A model generated the notes under the pieces. The model ran no database searches, had not been told where the DNA came from, and saw only the letters and a program-made list of their open reading frames with translations. A stretch of DNA of 64,000 nucleotides from CBDCOD01 sp965219665 (GTDB lineage: Bacteria > Pseudomonadota > Gammaproteobacteria > CAKMZV01): contig CBDCOD010000022.1 of NCBI GenBank assembly GCA_965219665.1, positions 49,327-113,326 on the forward strand. Reading direction: 5' to 3'. Every line of letters starts with the position of its first letter. Positions within the stretch are counted from its first letter, which is position 1. Positions 1-8,540 of this stretch are shown piece after piece. Position numbers and translations under genes: made by a program.

Positions 1-1
1 T

Positions 2-754
2 CTTACCCATGTCCACTTAGATCATTGTGGTGGAGCGGGTGCTTTAATACAATATTTCCCCAATGCTACTGTTCTTGTTCAAGAGTCTGGCATCGAGCAT
101 CTTGTTAATCCATCACGGCTGCTACAGGGTACGGTCATGGTTTATGGTAAAGCTTTTGTTGACGAATACTATGGTGAGGTGAAATCTATTGATGCGGAGC
201 GTATTCAGCAAGTAGGACAGGGCGACCGGTTACCTATAGGTAACCGGTATTTAGATGTTTTGTATACTCCAGGGCATGCGTGGCACCATAATAGTTTTTA
301 TGATCAAAAATCAGGTATTGTTTTTGCAGGTGACGCCATGGGTGTTTCCTACAACAATGTTCCACATGGCTATCGACTATGGTTCCCTGCCACGCCTCCA
401 TCGCAGTTTAACCCTCAGGTTATGCAGGCATCTGTAGATGCACAGGCTGATGTGGGTGCGCGGTATTTTGCATTAGCGCATTACAATGTAATGGAATATA
501 CTGTTCAAGGAGTTAGTGCTTTCAAGGCAAAAATAGATCAGTATGCGCAGTTGGCTGAAGATGCGCCTGAAAACATTGATCAATTAGATGTTTACGTACA
601 TGATGCGGTACAGGCGTTATTTAAAGATTGGCTTGCTAAAGAACTAGCAGGTAATATATTAGACCGAGCAATACAGTATTATGCACCTGATATATTTTTG
701 AGTGCCAAAGGTATTAGCCATTGGGTTCGGCGCCAGCGTCAAAAAGATGTGTAG
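2..754 (+). CDS. metallo-beta-lactamase-fold hydrolase, 5'-truncated
   Basis: The reading frame is open from the window edge, so the true start lies upstream. Residues 2-12 of the visible part read LTHVHLDHCGG, the HxHxDH metal-binding signature of the metallo-beta-lactamase fold. Further metal ligands fit the His in TPGHAWHH, the Asp in FAGDAMG and the His in FALAHYN. The family hydrolyses many esters and thioesters (glyoxalase II-like, lactonase-like) and the substrate cannot be told from sequence. An internal ATG at 137 would cut off the metal site and is not the start. The gene is followed by nearly 500 bases without a gene, so it ends its own transcription unit. Confidence 0.85.
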   Translation, partial: LTHVHLDHCGGAGALIQYFPNATVLVQESGIEHLVNPSRLLQGTVMVYGKAFVDEYYGEVKSIDAERIQQVGQGDRLPIGNRYLDVLYTPGHAWHHNSFYDQKSGIVFAGDAMGVSYNNVPHGYRLWFPATPPSQFNPQVMQASVDAQADVGARYFALAHYNVMEYTVQGVSAFKAKIDQYAQLAEDAPENIDQLDVYVHDAVQALFKDWLAKELAGNILDRAIQYYAPDIFLSAKGISHWVRRQRQKDV

Positions 755-801
755 AACGAATGTGATGCATTTTTTTTATATTTTTTTTATTAATTGCATA
801 G

Positions 802-807
802 TATAAT
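802..807 (+). promoter_or_regulatory. candidate -10 element upstream of rne
   Basis: A perfect TATAAT lies about 435 bases before the RNase E start, in the 489-base stretch with no gene. No good -35 box is visible at the usual distance. If used, it would give a long leader, as is known for rne in E. coli. Confidence 0.3.
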
Positions 808-890
808 CTGGTCCCAACGTATATTAGTGTTAATACGCTTTAATTCTAGGCATTTAGAGTTTTAAGTAGTGCTTAGAGAAGCATGTTTAA

Positions 891-1096
891 AGACAGCACA
901 GTGTCTGTGCTAGTCTGATTTAAGAGATTAAGATAAACACTAAACAGAATAATTTATTGTCATGAATTCTATAATAGTTTTTCAAATAACTGCCTTTAGA
1001 GCAGGCGATAGTATCAGGTCTTTTGCTAAATTGACTAGATAGTATCTGTGCTAGTTTTATCCTGTTAGAGTACTTGCGCTTGCAAGGTACTCTTTT
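891..1096 (+). promoter_or_regulatory. structured 5' leader of rne (two hairpins)
   Basis: This part of the gene-free stretch 755-1243 holds two inverted repeats. The first (891-916) pairs AGCACAG with CTGTGCT around a TGT loop and extends by AGAC/GTCT past a bulged A. The second (1068-1092) pairs GAGTACTTGC with GCAAGGTACTC (one bulged G, GCTT loop) and is followed by TTTT, so it resembles a terminator or attenuator. The phrase TCTGTGCTAGT also occurs twice (near 904 and 1045). E. coli rne is known to be autoregulated through hairpins in a long 5' leader. That these hairpins do the same is inference. Confidence 0.5.
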
Positions 1097-1243
1097 CATT
1101 GTCTTAATCTATTGAGTATGCGGTCATCGTGGTGCTTCGCCCGATTGACGAATGTTTGGCAGACAGTGAGTTGCCTTTAGATAAATTTAATAATAAGCAG
1201 CATAGGTACATTTAGTGATGTCCTATTGCAGCAAGGAATGAAT

Positions 1244-3079
1244 ATGAAAAGTATTGTAATAAACGCACAAAATAAGCAGGAAATACGAGTCGCTTTGCTT
1301 CACGATAATCAGTTGTTTGATATGAATATAGAAACGATTAATAAAAACAACCGCCGTGCAAATATTTATAAAGGGGTAGTCACACGTGTTGAGCCCAGTT
1401 TAGAAGCAGCCTTTATTGACTATGGTCAGCAGCGGCATGGCTTTTTACCATTTAAGGAAATTCATGCAGGTTGCTTTGGTCGTAAAAGTGGAGAACAATT
1501 TGAAGTTGCAGAACTCATAAAGCCTGGACAGGAATTTATTGTTCAGCTGGATAAGGAGGAGCGAGGCAACAAAGGCGCATCACTTACCACACACATTAGT
1601 CTGGCAGGTGCTTATCTAGTATTTATGCCAACTGAACATGGTACATCACGCAATACAAGCGGAATCTCTCGTTCTTTAGGAAGTGAAGAACGCCAAAATA
1701 TGCGTGAGGTGCTTACACAGTTGCAGTTACCAGAAGGCATGCGTATTATTTTAAGAACTTCTGGTGTTGGACAGTCGATTGAAGAGTTGCAGTGGAATCT
1801 GGACATGCTGATTAAAATGTGGCGCTTAATAGAGGAGGTATGTGAGAAAAAATCTGCTCCATTCTTGGTTTACAAGGAGAGCGGTCTCATAGAACGTACT
1901 ATTCGGGATTACCTGCGCAATGATGTGGACGAAGTGCTTATAGATGATGATGAAACCTATCAGGAAGCAAGTGCGCTGATTAAGAGAACTTTGCCCGATT
2001 TTAGTGATCGCCTTAAAAAATACTCAAATTCAATGCCTGTTTTTCAGCATTTTGATATTGAGAAGCAAATCGAGGACGCATTTTCTCGCATAGTAGAATT
2101 GCCATCGGGTGGTGCTATAGTGATTGATTCAACCGAGGCACTTATCGCTGTAGATGTTAACTCTGGTAAGGCAACTCAGGGAGGAGGTATTGAGGAAACG
2201 GCATTACAAACCAACTTAGAGGCAGCAGAAGAATTAGCGCGTCAGATGAGGCTGCGTGACTTAGGTGGGCTTATGGTAATTGATTTTATTGATATGTCTA
2301 ATGCTGGTAATCGCCGCCAGGTAGAGGAGCATGTTGCTTCTATGCTCAAATATGATAGAGCGCGTGTTAAGATTGGGCGTATTTCCCGTTTTGGTTTGAT
2401 GGAAATGTCAAGGCAGCGTTTAGGCTCTTCGCTCTTGGAAAGTTCTCAAAAAACATGCCCTCGCTGCGCCGGTGCTGGTTTGACTCGCAGCGTTGAATCT
2501 ATATCATCGTCAGTTATTAGAGCTCTAGAAGAGGCTGCGCTTGCTAAAGGTGCTGCGCAAATCAGCCTCCAAACTCCGACAGATATGGCTACCTATCTTA
2601 TCAATGAAAAACGTGAGGATATACTGCGTATTGAGGAACGCCAATGCGTCAAAATAGTCATTATTCCTAATGAAAATATGCAAGTGCCTGAATATGACAT
2701 AGAGTCATGGTTAATCGGAGACAAGCGACTCGGGAAAAATCAGTCTAGTTATAAAAACAAAAAGAAAATCAAGCAGTCTACAGAAGCCATGCTAGACAAA
2801 TCAGCTCAGGCTAATCGGCGTGTAGAAGTCCCAGCTCTATCATCTGCCGACGCGGCGCTACCAGCCCCCAGGAAAAATAAAAAAGGTTTTTTCTTAAAAC
2901 TATTTTCTCTATTCATGACAGAGGAAAAGGGCACTCAAAAACCGAAAAAAAATAGGCGCAATCCTCGCAACGATAGAGGTAGTAGTAATAACTATAGAGG
3001 GCGTCGTAGAAACCGTAGTGGAAGCAATAATAATGCAAAGTCAAATAGTCGTCGCCCAGCAGAAAAGAAAGCTATTTGA
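1244..3079 (+). CDS. rne: ribonuclease E, short C-terminal half
   Basis: This is the endoribonuclease that starts mRNA decay and processes rRNA and tRNA. The start is ATG 1244, six bases after AAGGA at 1233-1237. An in-frame TTG at 1226 lacks a site and is rejected. With this start the key residues sit one position from E. coli: metal-binding D304 (AVDVNSGKAT) and D347 (MVIDFIDM), and the zinc-link pair C405/C408 in CPRCAGAG. The N-terminal S1 domain (ANIYKGVVTRVEPSLEAAF) is clear. The protein is 611 residues against 1061 in E. coli. After the catalytic half remain an amphipathic stretch KKGFFLKLFSLFMTEE (about 546-561), placed like the E. coli membrane-targeting helix, and an Arg/Asn-rich tail. 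The RhlB, enolase and PNPase docking regions are not evident. RNase G is less likely because of the membrane-type helix and tail. Confidence 0.93.
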   Translation: MKSIVINAQNKQEIRVALLHDNQLFDMNIETINKNNRRANIYKGVVTRVEPSLEAAFIDYGQQRHGFLPFKEIHAGCFGRKSGEQFEVAELIKPGQEFIVQLDKEERGNKGASLTTHISLAGAYLVFMPTEHGTSRNTSGISRSLGSEERQNMREVLTQLQLPEGMRIILRTSGVGQSIEELQWNLDMLIKMWRLIEEVCEKKSAPFLVYKESGLIERTIRDYLRNDVDEVLIDDDETYQEASALIKRTLPDFSDRLKKYSNSMPVFQHFDIEKQIEDAFSRIVELPSGGAIVIDSTEALIAVDVNSGKATQGGGIEETALQTNLEAAEELARQMRLRDLGGLMVIDFIDMSNAGNRRQVEEHVASMLKYDRARVKIGRISRFGLMEMSRQRLGSSLLESSQKTCPRCAGAGLTRSVESISSSVIRALEEAALAKGAAQISLQTPTDMATYLINEKREDILRIEERQCVKIVIIPNENMQVPEYDIESWLIGDKRLGKNQSSYKNKKKIKQSTEAMLDKSAQANRRVEVPALSSADAALPAPRKNKKGFFLKLFSLFMTEEKGTQKPKKNRRNPRNDRGSSNNYRGRRRNRSGSNNNAKSNSRRPAEKKAI

Positions 3080-3111
3080 GAGACAGCCTACAGCTCTCGT
3101 TGTGAAGTAAG

Positions 3112-3783
3112 GTGCGCGTTAAGGCTTTAGCATTCGATATTTACGGCACGCTCATTGATACACATGGGCTGCATATTCAATTGCAGCAAATGGGTGTCGA
3201 GGATGCGCATGCTGTGTTGGATTTATGGCGTTCAAAACAACTGGAATACACTTTTCGGCGTGCTGCTATGGGAGTTTATGCCTCTTTTTCTGAGTGTACT
3301 AAACAGGCATTGTCATGGGTTTGTTTGCAAAAACAAGTACTGGATGATGCTCAACAAAAAGAAATATTAGATTTGTACAAAGCCTTGCCGGCATTCCAGG
3401 ACTGCTTTACTCTTGAGGAAACGTTGGCTAATCATCCTATAGAGGCAGTTGCATTTTCTAATGGTAGTTTAGCCGCAGTCAGGCATTTATTAGAGCAGGC
3501 TAATCTACTACATGTTTTTAGCCAAATAGTCAGCGTGGAGTCAGTTCAGACCTTTAAACCATCACCTATAGTTTATAAGCACCTGGGCTCTTGTTGCCGT
3601 TGCGCACTAGCAGAAATTGCCTTAGTATCTTCAAACCCGTTTGATATTGTTGGCGCACAGCATGCGGGTATGATAGGTATCTGGTTGCGTCGAACAGAGA
3701 AGCAGCATTTTGATGGTTGGTGCGAGCCGCATTACACCATCTCTTCGTTGCAGGATTTGTCTCTGATAGGCCTTGCGATTTGA
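3112..3783 (+). CDS. HAD-superfamily hydrolase, haloacid dehalogenase type II-like
   Basis: All four HAD motifs are visible: nucleophile Asp in FDIYGTL near the N terminus, Ser in AFSNGS, Lys in KPSPIVYKHL, and the acidic motif IV region in VSSNPFDIVGAQHAG. The FDxYGT and SSNxxD pattern matches the (S)-2-haloacid dehalogenase subgroup, with 223 residues being normal length. The start is GTG 3112 with a weak AAGG just before it. It lies 32 bases after rne and may be read through from it. The true substrate is unknown, since many members of this subgroup are general phosphatases. Confidence 0.8.
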   Translation: MRVKALAFDIYGTLIDTHGLHIQLQQMGVEDAHAVLDLWRSKQLEYTFRRAAMGVYASFSECTKQALSWVCLQKQVLDDAQQKEILDLYKALPAFQDCFTLEETLANHPIEAVAFSNGSLAAVRHLLEQANLLHVFSQIVSVESVQTFKPSPIVYKHLGSCCRCALAEIALVSSNPFDIVGAQHAGMIGIWLRRTEKQHFDGWCEPHYTISSLQDLSLIGLAI

Positions 3784-3834
3784 TGTTATTATAAAAAGTC
3801 GTAAAAAACATAGAGTGAGGAGTGTGCATTTAGG

Positions 3835-3840
3835 TATAAT
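3835..3840 (+). promoter_or_regulatory. candidate -10 of the S10 operon promoter
   Basis: TATAAT is followed directly by the GC-rich stretch GCGCCC, the discriminator type linked to stringent and growth-rate control. No good -35 is visible. It lies 73 bases before rpsJ, so the leader would be short compared with the E. coli S10 leader. Confidence 0.45.
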
Positions 3841-3912
3841 GCGCCCACTTTTGACAGGCACGGTTATTCTGCAAGTGTAAATTAAATTAAATTATCGAGT
3901 ATTAAGATTAAG

Positions 3913-4224
3913 ATGGCAAACCAAAATATACGCATTCGCTTAAAAGCCTTTGATCACCGGCTTATAGACAGCTCAGCTAAAGAGATTGCCGAAGCAGTTA
4001 TTCGGTCGGGAGCGCAGGTGCATGGCCCAGTTCCGCTTCCTACACGTCGGGAGCGCTTTGATGTGTTATCGTCGCCTCATAAGTATAAGGATGCGCGTGA
4101 TCAGTTGGAAATTCGCACGCACCGTAGAGTAATTGATATTATTCGTCCTACAGATAAGACGGTGGATGATTTAACCAAAATCAGTTTGGCATCTGGGGTG
4201 GAGTTTGACTTGAAGTTGCGGTAG
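3913..4224 (+). CDS. rpsJ: 30S ribosomal protein S10
   Basis: S10 sits in the head of the small subunit and also pairs with NusB in antitermination. The product is 103 residues, the same as E. coli, and carries the family stretches IRIRLKAFDHRLID and VHGPVPLPTRRERF. It is the first gene of the S10 operon. A gap of 122 bases to rplC is unusually wide for this operon. Confidence 0.97.
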   Translation: MANQNIRIRLKAFDHRLIDSSAKEIAEAVIRSGAQVHGPVPLPTRRERFDVLSSPHKYKDARDQLEIRTHRRVIDIIRPTDKTVDDLTKISLASGVEFDLKLR

Positions 4225-4260
4225 CAATTTTCTCGTGAATTAGTAGTGGTGTGCTTTCAT

Positions 4261-4319
4261 TTGGCGCACAGTTGGGAATAGATATAATTAAACGGGTGTG
4301 AATCAATCGTAATTCGCAC
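4261..4319 (+). promoter_or_regulatory. promoter-like site and hairpin between rpsJ and rplC
   Basis: TTGGCG (4261-4266), a 16-base spacer and TATAAT (4283-4288) make a plausible sigma-70 promoter inside the operon. Just after it GTGTGAAT (4296-4303) pairs with ATTCGCAC (4312-4319) around an 8-base loop. Upstream, GTGTGC and GCGCAC (about 4249-4268) can also pair. In E. coli the L4-sensitive leader lies before rpsJ. Here the structured stretch is after it. Confidence 0.4.
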
Positions 4320-4346
4320 TAACGTAATAATAATTAAGGAAACAAG

Positions 4347-4979
4347 ATGAAGGTAGGAGTTGTTGGTCGCAAGATTGGCATGACTCGCTGTTTTCAGGAA
4401 TCGGGGCAATCCATTCCAGTAACAGTTGTTGAGATTGTGCATAATCGCATAGTGCGCCTTAAAACAGTTGAATGTGATGGCTACAATGCAATTGTGGTGG
4501 CTTCAGGTTCACAAAAACCATCACGTTTAAATCAAGCAGAGCGTGGATTTTATGCTAAAGTAGAAGCAGAGCCTGCTGCCTCATTGTGTGAATTTCGTGT
4601 TGACTCACTAGATGATTTTCAGTTGGCTCAGCCCTTGCAGGTTGACCAGTTTGAAGTTGGCGAGTTGGTTGATGTGTCTGGCATTTCTAAAGGTAAAGGA
4701 TTTCAGGGAGGCGTGAAGCGTCATAACTTTAGCACACAAGACAGTACGCATGGTAACTCCTTGTCGCATCGAGCGTTGGGTTCAACAGGTCAAAATCAGT
4801 CACCTGGCAAAGTATTTAAAGGGAAAAAAATGCCTGGTCAAATGGGTAATGCACGCTGCACTACTCAAAATTTAGAAGTGATTAAGGTTGATGTTGATCG
4901 CAGTGTGTTGCTGATTAAAGGTGCCGTTCCAGGCGCTCCAGGCGGCAAATTGATTGTTTCACCTGCTGTTAAAGTCTAA
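4347..4979 (+). CDS. rplC: 50S ribosomal protein L3
   Basis: L3 is an early 23S rRNA binding protein whose long loop reaches the peptidyl transferase centre. The product is 210 residues. The loop sequence GSTGQNQSPGKVFKGKK includes the Gln that PrmB methylates in E. coli. The start ATG 4347 follows AAGGA. The next gene, rplD, begins 10 bases after the stop. Confidence 0.97.
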   Translation: MKVGVVGRKIGMTRCFQESGQSIPVTVVEIVHNRIVRLKTVECDGYNAIVVASGSQKPSRLNQAERGFYAKVEAEPAASLCEFRVDSLDDFQLAQPLQVDQFEVGELVDVSGISKGKGFQGGVKRHNFSTQDSTHGNSLSHRALGSTGQNQSPGKVFKGKKMPGQMGNARCTTQNLEVIKVDVDRSVLLIKGAVPGAPGGKLIVSPAVKV

Positions 4980-4989
4980 GGGGGCGAAG

Positions 4990-5610
4990 ATGAATTTGGT
5001 GACAACAAAAAGCAATGGCAGTAAAGGTTCTACGATTGAAGTCTCGCAAAAAGTATTTGGTGCTGACTACAACGAAGCATTGATTCATCAGGTTGTTGTG
5101 GCTGAAATGGCTGCACATAGATCAGGCAGTAAGGCACAAAAAAATCGCAGTGCAGTCCGAGGTGGTGGTGCAAAACCATGGCGTCAGAAAGGAACAGGTC
5201 GTGCTCGCGCAGGAACTTCACGCAGCCCTATATGGCGCACAGGAGGTGTAACTTTTGCGGCTTCCCCTCGAAGCTATAAGCAAAAAATAAACCGTAAAAT
5301 GTTTCAAGGAGCTTTGTGTTCTGCACTATCTGAGATTGTCCGCACAGAGAACCTAAAGATAGTAAAGGAGTTATCACTAGATGCTCCAAAGACCAAGCTT
5401 GCTATTGGTTTGCTAAAAAAATTGAAAATAGACGGGTCTGTGCTTCTGATCTCTAGCAGTATAGATGAGAATTTATATTTGGCTACACGCAATTTGCATG
5501 AAGTCTGCCTGCTGCCATCTGAATGGGTTAACCCGTGGGTTTTAATGAGTTTTGATACAGTAGTGGTTACAGAAGAGGCCTTGAAGGTTATTGAGGAGAG
5601 ATTGTTGTGA
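4990..5610 (+). CDS. rplD: 50S ribosomal protein L4
   Basis: L4 lines the exit tunnel and in E. coli represses its own operon. The start chosen is ATG 4990 (MNLVTT), preceded by GGGG and GA-rich bases. An in-frame TTG 36 bases earlier lies inside rplC and is rejected. The basic extended loop is at about residues 48-90 (RGGGAKPWRQKGTGRARAG). The stop overlaps the GTG start of rplW by four bases. Confidence 0.96.
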   Translation: MNLVTTKSNGSKGSTIEVSQKVFGADYNEALIHQVVVAEMAAHRSGSKAQKNRSAVRGGGAKPWRQKGTGRARAGTSRSPIWRTGGVTFAASPRSYKQKINRKMFQGALCSALSEIVRTENLKIVKELSLDAPKTKLAIGLLKKLKIDGSVLLISSSIDENLYLATRNLHEVCLLPSEWVNPWVLMSFDTVVVTEEALKVIEERLL

Positions 5611-5909
5611 AGCAAGAGCGTTTATTAGACATATTGCTAGGTCCCGTTGTCTCTGAGAAGGCGGTTGGGTTGGCTGAAGGTAGCAATGTGTATGTTTTCA
5701 AAGTGGTGACCAGTGCTACTAAATTAGAAATAAAACAGGCGGTACAGTCATTGTTTGGCGTTTCAGTAGAAAGCGTACGTACAGTACTCTCTAAAGGTAA
5801 GGTAAAGCGCTTCCGAGGTCGTTTGGGTCAGCGCCCAGCTTCAAAAAAGGCTTATGTGCGTTTGGCAGAAGGTCAAGTTATTGAGTATGGTGAAGCCCAG
5901 GTTGGTTAA
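5607..5909 (+). CDS. rplW: 50S ribosomal protein L23
   Basis: L23 sits at the tunnel exit and docks trigger factor and SRP. The product is 100 residues and shows the family ends LLGPVVSEKA and RFRGRLGQRPASKKAYV. It starts with GTG inside the overlap GTGA with rplD, which suggests translational coupling. Confidence 0.96.
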   Translation: MKQERLLDILLGPVVSEKAVGLAEGSNVYVFKVVTSATKLEIKQAVQSLFGVSVESVRTVLSKGKVKRFRGRLGQRPASKKAYVRLAEGQVIEYGEAQVG

Positions 5910-5921
5910 GGAATTATAGTC

Positions 5922-6752
5922 ATGGCAAAATTAGTTACATTAAAACCTACTTCACCTGGTCGGCGCTTTACAGTTAAGGTTGTTGATTCAGAGTTGCATA
6001 AAGGTGCTCCGTACCGGCCGCTAACTGAGGAAAAAAAGCGATCTGGTGGTCGCAATAATCAAGGACGAATTACTAAACGTCACACAGGTGGTGGACATAA
6101 ACAGCGTTATCGCATTATTGATTTCAAGCGCAATAAGGATTCTATCCCCGCACTAGTTGAGCGTTTAGAGTATGATCCTAATCGTAGTGCGCGGATTGCT
6201 TTATTGAAGTACAGTGATGGCGAGCGTCGCTACATTATTGCTCCCAAAGGCTTGCACGCTGGTGATATGGTGCAGTCTGGTATAGACGCTCCAGTTAAAG
6301 TAGGTTGCTGTTTGCCGATGTCTGATATTCCGTTAGGTACTGTCATACATTGTATTGAAATGAAGCCAGGTAAAGGTGCACAGATGGCTCGTAGTGCTGG
6401 CGCTGCTGTCCAGTTGGTTGCTCGTGAAAACCAATACGTCACGTTGCGTTTGCGTTCTGGGGAAATGAGAAAAATCCCTGTACAATGTCGCGCAACCATT
6501 GGTGAAGTTGGTAATAGTGAGCACGCATTGCGTAAATTAGGAAAAGCTGGCGCTAAGCGTTGGCGTGGCGTTCGACCAACAGTTCGTGGTGTTGCCATGA
6601 ACCCGGTGGATCATCCACATGGTGGTGGTGAAGGGCGTACTTCCGGAGGTCGTCATCCTGTGTCTCCTTGGGGTGTTCCTACCAAAGGCTACAAAACTCG
6701 TAAAAACAAGCGCACTGATCAGTACATTGTGCGTCATCGTAAATCTAAATAA
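5922..6752 (+). CDS. rplB: 50S ribosomal protein L2
   Basis: L2 is needed for subunit joining and peptidyl transfer. The product is 276 residues against 273 in E. coli. The C-terminal signature MNPVDHPHGGGEGRTSGGRH carries the conserved His linked to peptidyl transferase activity. It lies 12 bases after rplW. Confidence 0.97.
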   Translation: MAKLVTLKPTSPGRRFTVKVVDSELHKGAPYRPLTEEKKRSGGRNNQGRITKRHTGGGHKQRYRIIDFKRNKDSIPALVERLEYDPNRSARIALLKYSDGERRYIIAPKGLHAGDMVQSGIDAPVKVGCCLPMSDIPLGTVIHCIEMKPGKGAQMARSAGAAVQLVARENQYVTLRLRSGEMRKIPVQCRATIGEVGNSEHALRKLGKAGAKRWRGVRPTVRGVAMNPVDHPHGGGEGRTSGGRHPVSPWGVPTKGYKTRKNKRTDQYIVRHRKSK

Positions 6753-6778
6753 TTAAGAAAAGATAAGGTCAAATAATT

Positions 6779-7051
6779 ATGCCACGTTCATTGAAAAAAG
6801 GTCCTTTTGTTGATTATCATTTGATGAAAAAAATTGAGGACGCAAAGGCTAACAATTCGCCTCGCCCTATTAAAACATGGTCGCGTCGTTCTATGATTTT
6901 ACCTAATATGGTCGATTTGACCATTGCTGTTCATAATGGTCGTGAGCACGTGCCTGTGTTTATCAATAAAGATATGGTTGGTCATAAGTTAGGTGAATTC
7001 GTTTTGACCCGAACCTATAAAGGGCATGCTGCAGATAAGAGAGGGAAGTAA
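6779..7051 (+). CDS. rpsS: 30S ribosomal protein S19
   Basis: S19 is a head protein near the A-site finger contact. The product is 90 residues, starting MPRSLKKGPFVDYHLMKK, with the typical GHKLGEFVLTRTYKGH. It ends two bases before rplV. Confidence 0.97.
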   Translation: MPRSLKKGPFVDYHLMKKIEDAKANNSPRPIKTWSRRSMILPNMVDLTIAVHNGREHVPVFINKDMVGHKLGEFVLTRTYKGHAADKRGK

Positions 7052-7053
7052 TT

Positions 7054-7386
7054 ATGCAAGCAATAGCTAAACATCGTTATGCGCGTATCTCTGCTCAAAA
7101 GGCGCGATTGGTTGCTGATCAGATTCGTGGTCAAAAAGTAGAGCATGCATTGAATACATTGAATTTTAGCACCAAAAAAAGCGCAGGCTTGCTTAAAAAA
7201 GTTCTTGAGTCAGCTATTGCAAATGCAGAAAACAACGAAGGTGCAGATATAGATACTCTTATTGTTGAGCGCGTGTTCATCGATGAGGGTCCCACCATGA
7301 AGCGTTTGAGAGCACGTGCTAAAGGGCGTGCCAATCGCATTTTTAAGCGTACAAGTCATATTACTGTACAAGTAAGCGAAAGCTAA
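7054..7386 (+). CDS. rplV: 50S ribosomal protein L22
   Basis: L22 forms part of the exit tunnel constriction with L4. The product is 110 residues. The beta-hairpin sequence GPTMKRLRARAKGRANRI near the C terminus is the macrolide-relevant loop and is complete. Confidence 0.97.
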   Translation: MQAIAKHRYARISAQKARLVADQIRGQKVEHALNTLNFSTKKSAGLLKKVLESAIANAENNEGADIDTLIVERVFIDEGPTMKRLRARAKGRANRIFKRTSHITVQVSES

Positions 7387-7402
7387 GAAGGAATAAAGAA
7401 TT

Positions 7403-8083
7403 ATGGGACAAAAAGTTCATCCAATTGGCATGCGTCTTGGGATTACTCAAGACTGGAATGCAGTATGGTATGCTGAGCGTCAATCATTTGCAGATAACTT
7501 AAGACAAGATATGATTATCCGCAAACTGGTTAACGATAGATTTGGCAAGGTGTCGCTATCTGGCGTTAAGATCGAACGTAGCCAGGACAAATTCACACTA
7601 ACTGTGCTTACAGCACGGCCAGGTGCAATTATTGGGCCTAAAGGTCAGGATATTGAGCGTTTGCGCCTTGATATTTCCAAAATAATTGATAGTCCAGCCT
7701 TTGTTAATGTTGAAGAAAACCGTAAGCCTGATTTAGAAGCCAGTTTGGTTGCTGAGTCAGTTGCAAGCCAGTTAGAGCGTCGAGTTATGTTCCGTCGCGC
7801 AATGAAGCGTGCTGTAGGTAATGCAATGCGTCAAGGTGCTGAAGGCATCAAGATTGCTGTGGGTGGTCGTTTGAATGGTGCTGATATTGCACGTACTGAG
7901 TGGTATAGAGAAGGCCGTGTACCCTTACATACATTGCGTGCTGATATCTCCTATGGCTTTCATGAAGCGAACACCACTTATGGGAAAATTGGTGTTAAAG
8001 TTTGGGTTTTTCGTGGGGAAATTTTGCAAAAAAATCGTAGAAAAGCAAATGCACCAGGAAATCAAGAGCGTAAAAAAGTATAA
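7403..8083 (+). CDS. rpsC: 30S ribosomal protein S3
   Basis: S3 is a head protein at the mRNA entry channel with helicase function. The product is 226 residues. The KH domain has its GPKG loop at residues 78-81, and the C-terminal half shows REGRVPLHTLRADI. Spacing to rplV is 16 bases. Confidence 0.97.
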   Translation: MGQKVHPIGMRLGITQDWNAVWYAERQSFADNLRQDMIIRKLVNDRFGKVSLSGVKIERSQDKFTLTVLTARPGAIIGPKGQDIERLRLDISKIIDSPAFVNVEENRKPDLEASLVAESVASQLERRVMFRRAMKRAVGNAMRQGAEGIKIAVGGRLNGADIARTEWYREGRVPLHTLRADISYGFHEANTTYGKIGVKVWVFRGEILQKNRRKANAPGNQERKKV

Positions 8084-8126
8084 ATTAGGCTAATAGGTAA
8101 AAGGATAGCAGTATAGGAATATTATT

Positions 8127-8540
8127 ATGTTAATGCCCAAAAGAACAAAGTACAGAAAGCAACAAAAAGGGCGTAATCGCGGTCTTGCTGCTGTAGGTAA
8201 TTCCATTAGTTTTGGTGAATACGGCTTGAAGTCTTTAGGTCGCGCCCGGATCACTTCGAGACAAATAGAGTCAGCGCGTCGCGCAATGACACGTCATATC
8301 CGCCGTGGTGGTAAGGTATGGATTCGTATATTTCCAGATAAGCCTATTACTGAGAAACCTTTAGAGGTGCGTATGGGTAAAGGAAAGGGATCTGTTGAAT
8401 ATTGGGTTGCTGAAGTTCAACCAGGTACAGTCCTGTACGAGGTGCAGGGAGTCTCTGAGAAGCTTGCACGCCAAGCTCTTGAACTGGCATCGGCTAAACT
8501 GCCAGTTGGAACAACTTTTGTTAAACGGACGGTAATGTAA
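8127..8540 (+). CDS. rplP: 50S ribosomal protein L16
   Basis: L16 organises the A-site tRNA elbow region of the large subunit. The product is 137 residues. It starts MLMPKRTKYRKQQKGRNRG, which matches the family from residue 1 and fixes the start at ATG 8127. The stop shares one base with the rpmC start (TAATG). Confidence 0.97.
   Translation: MLMPKRTKYRKQQKGRNRGLAAVGNSISFGEYGLKSLGRARITSRQIESARRAMTRHIRRGGKVWIRIFPDKPITEKPLEVRMGKGKGSVEYWVAEVQPGTVLYEVQGVSEKLARQALELASAKLPVGTTFVKRTVM

Noticed and set aside
1226..1243. TTG start extending RNase E by six residues
   Set aside because: No ribosome site before it. ATG 1244 has AAGGA at good distance and matches the E. coli numbering of catalytic residues.
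3566..3861. Two minus-strand frames over the HAD gene end and S10 promoter
   Set aside because: No homology features, and they overlap the HAD motif IV coding region.
4954..4989. TTG-started N-terminal extension of L4 inside rplC
   Set aside because: The L4 family starts at MNLVTT-like sequence; the extension only re-reads rplC bases.
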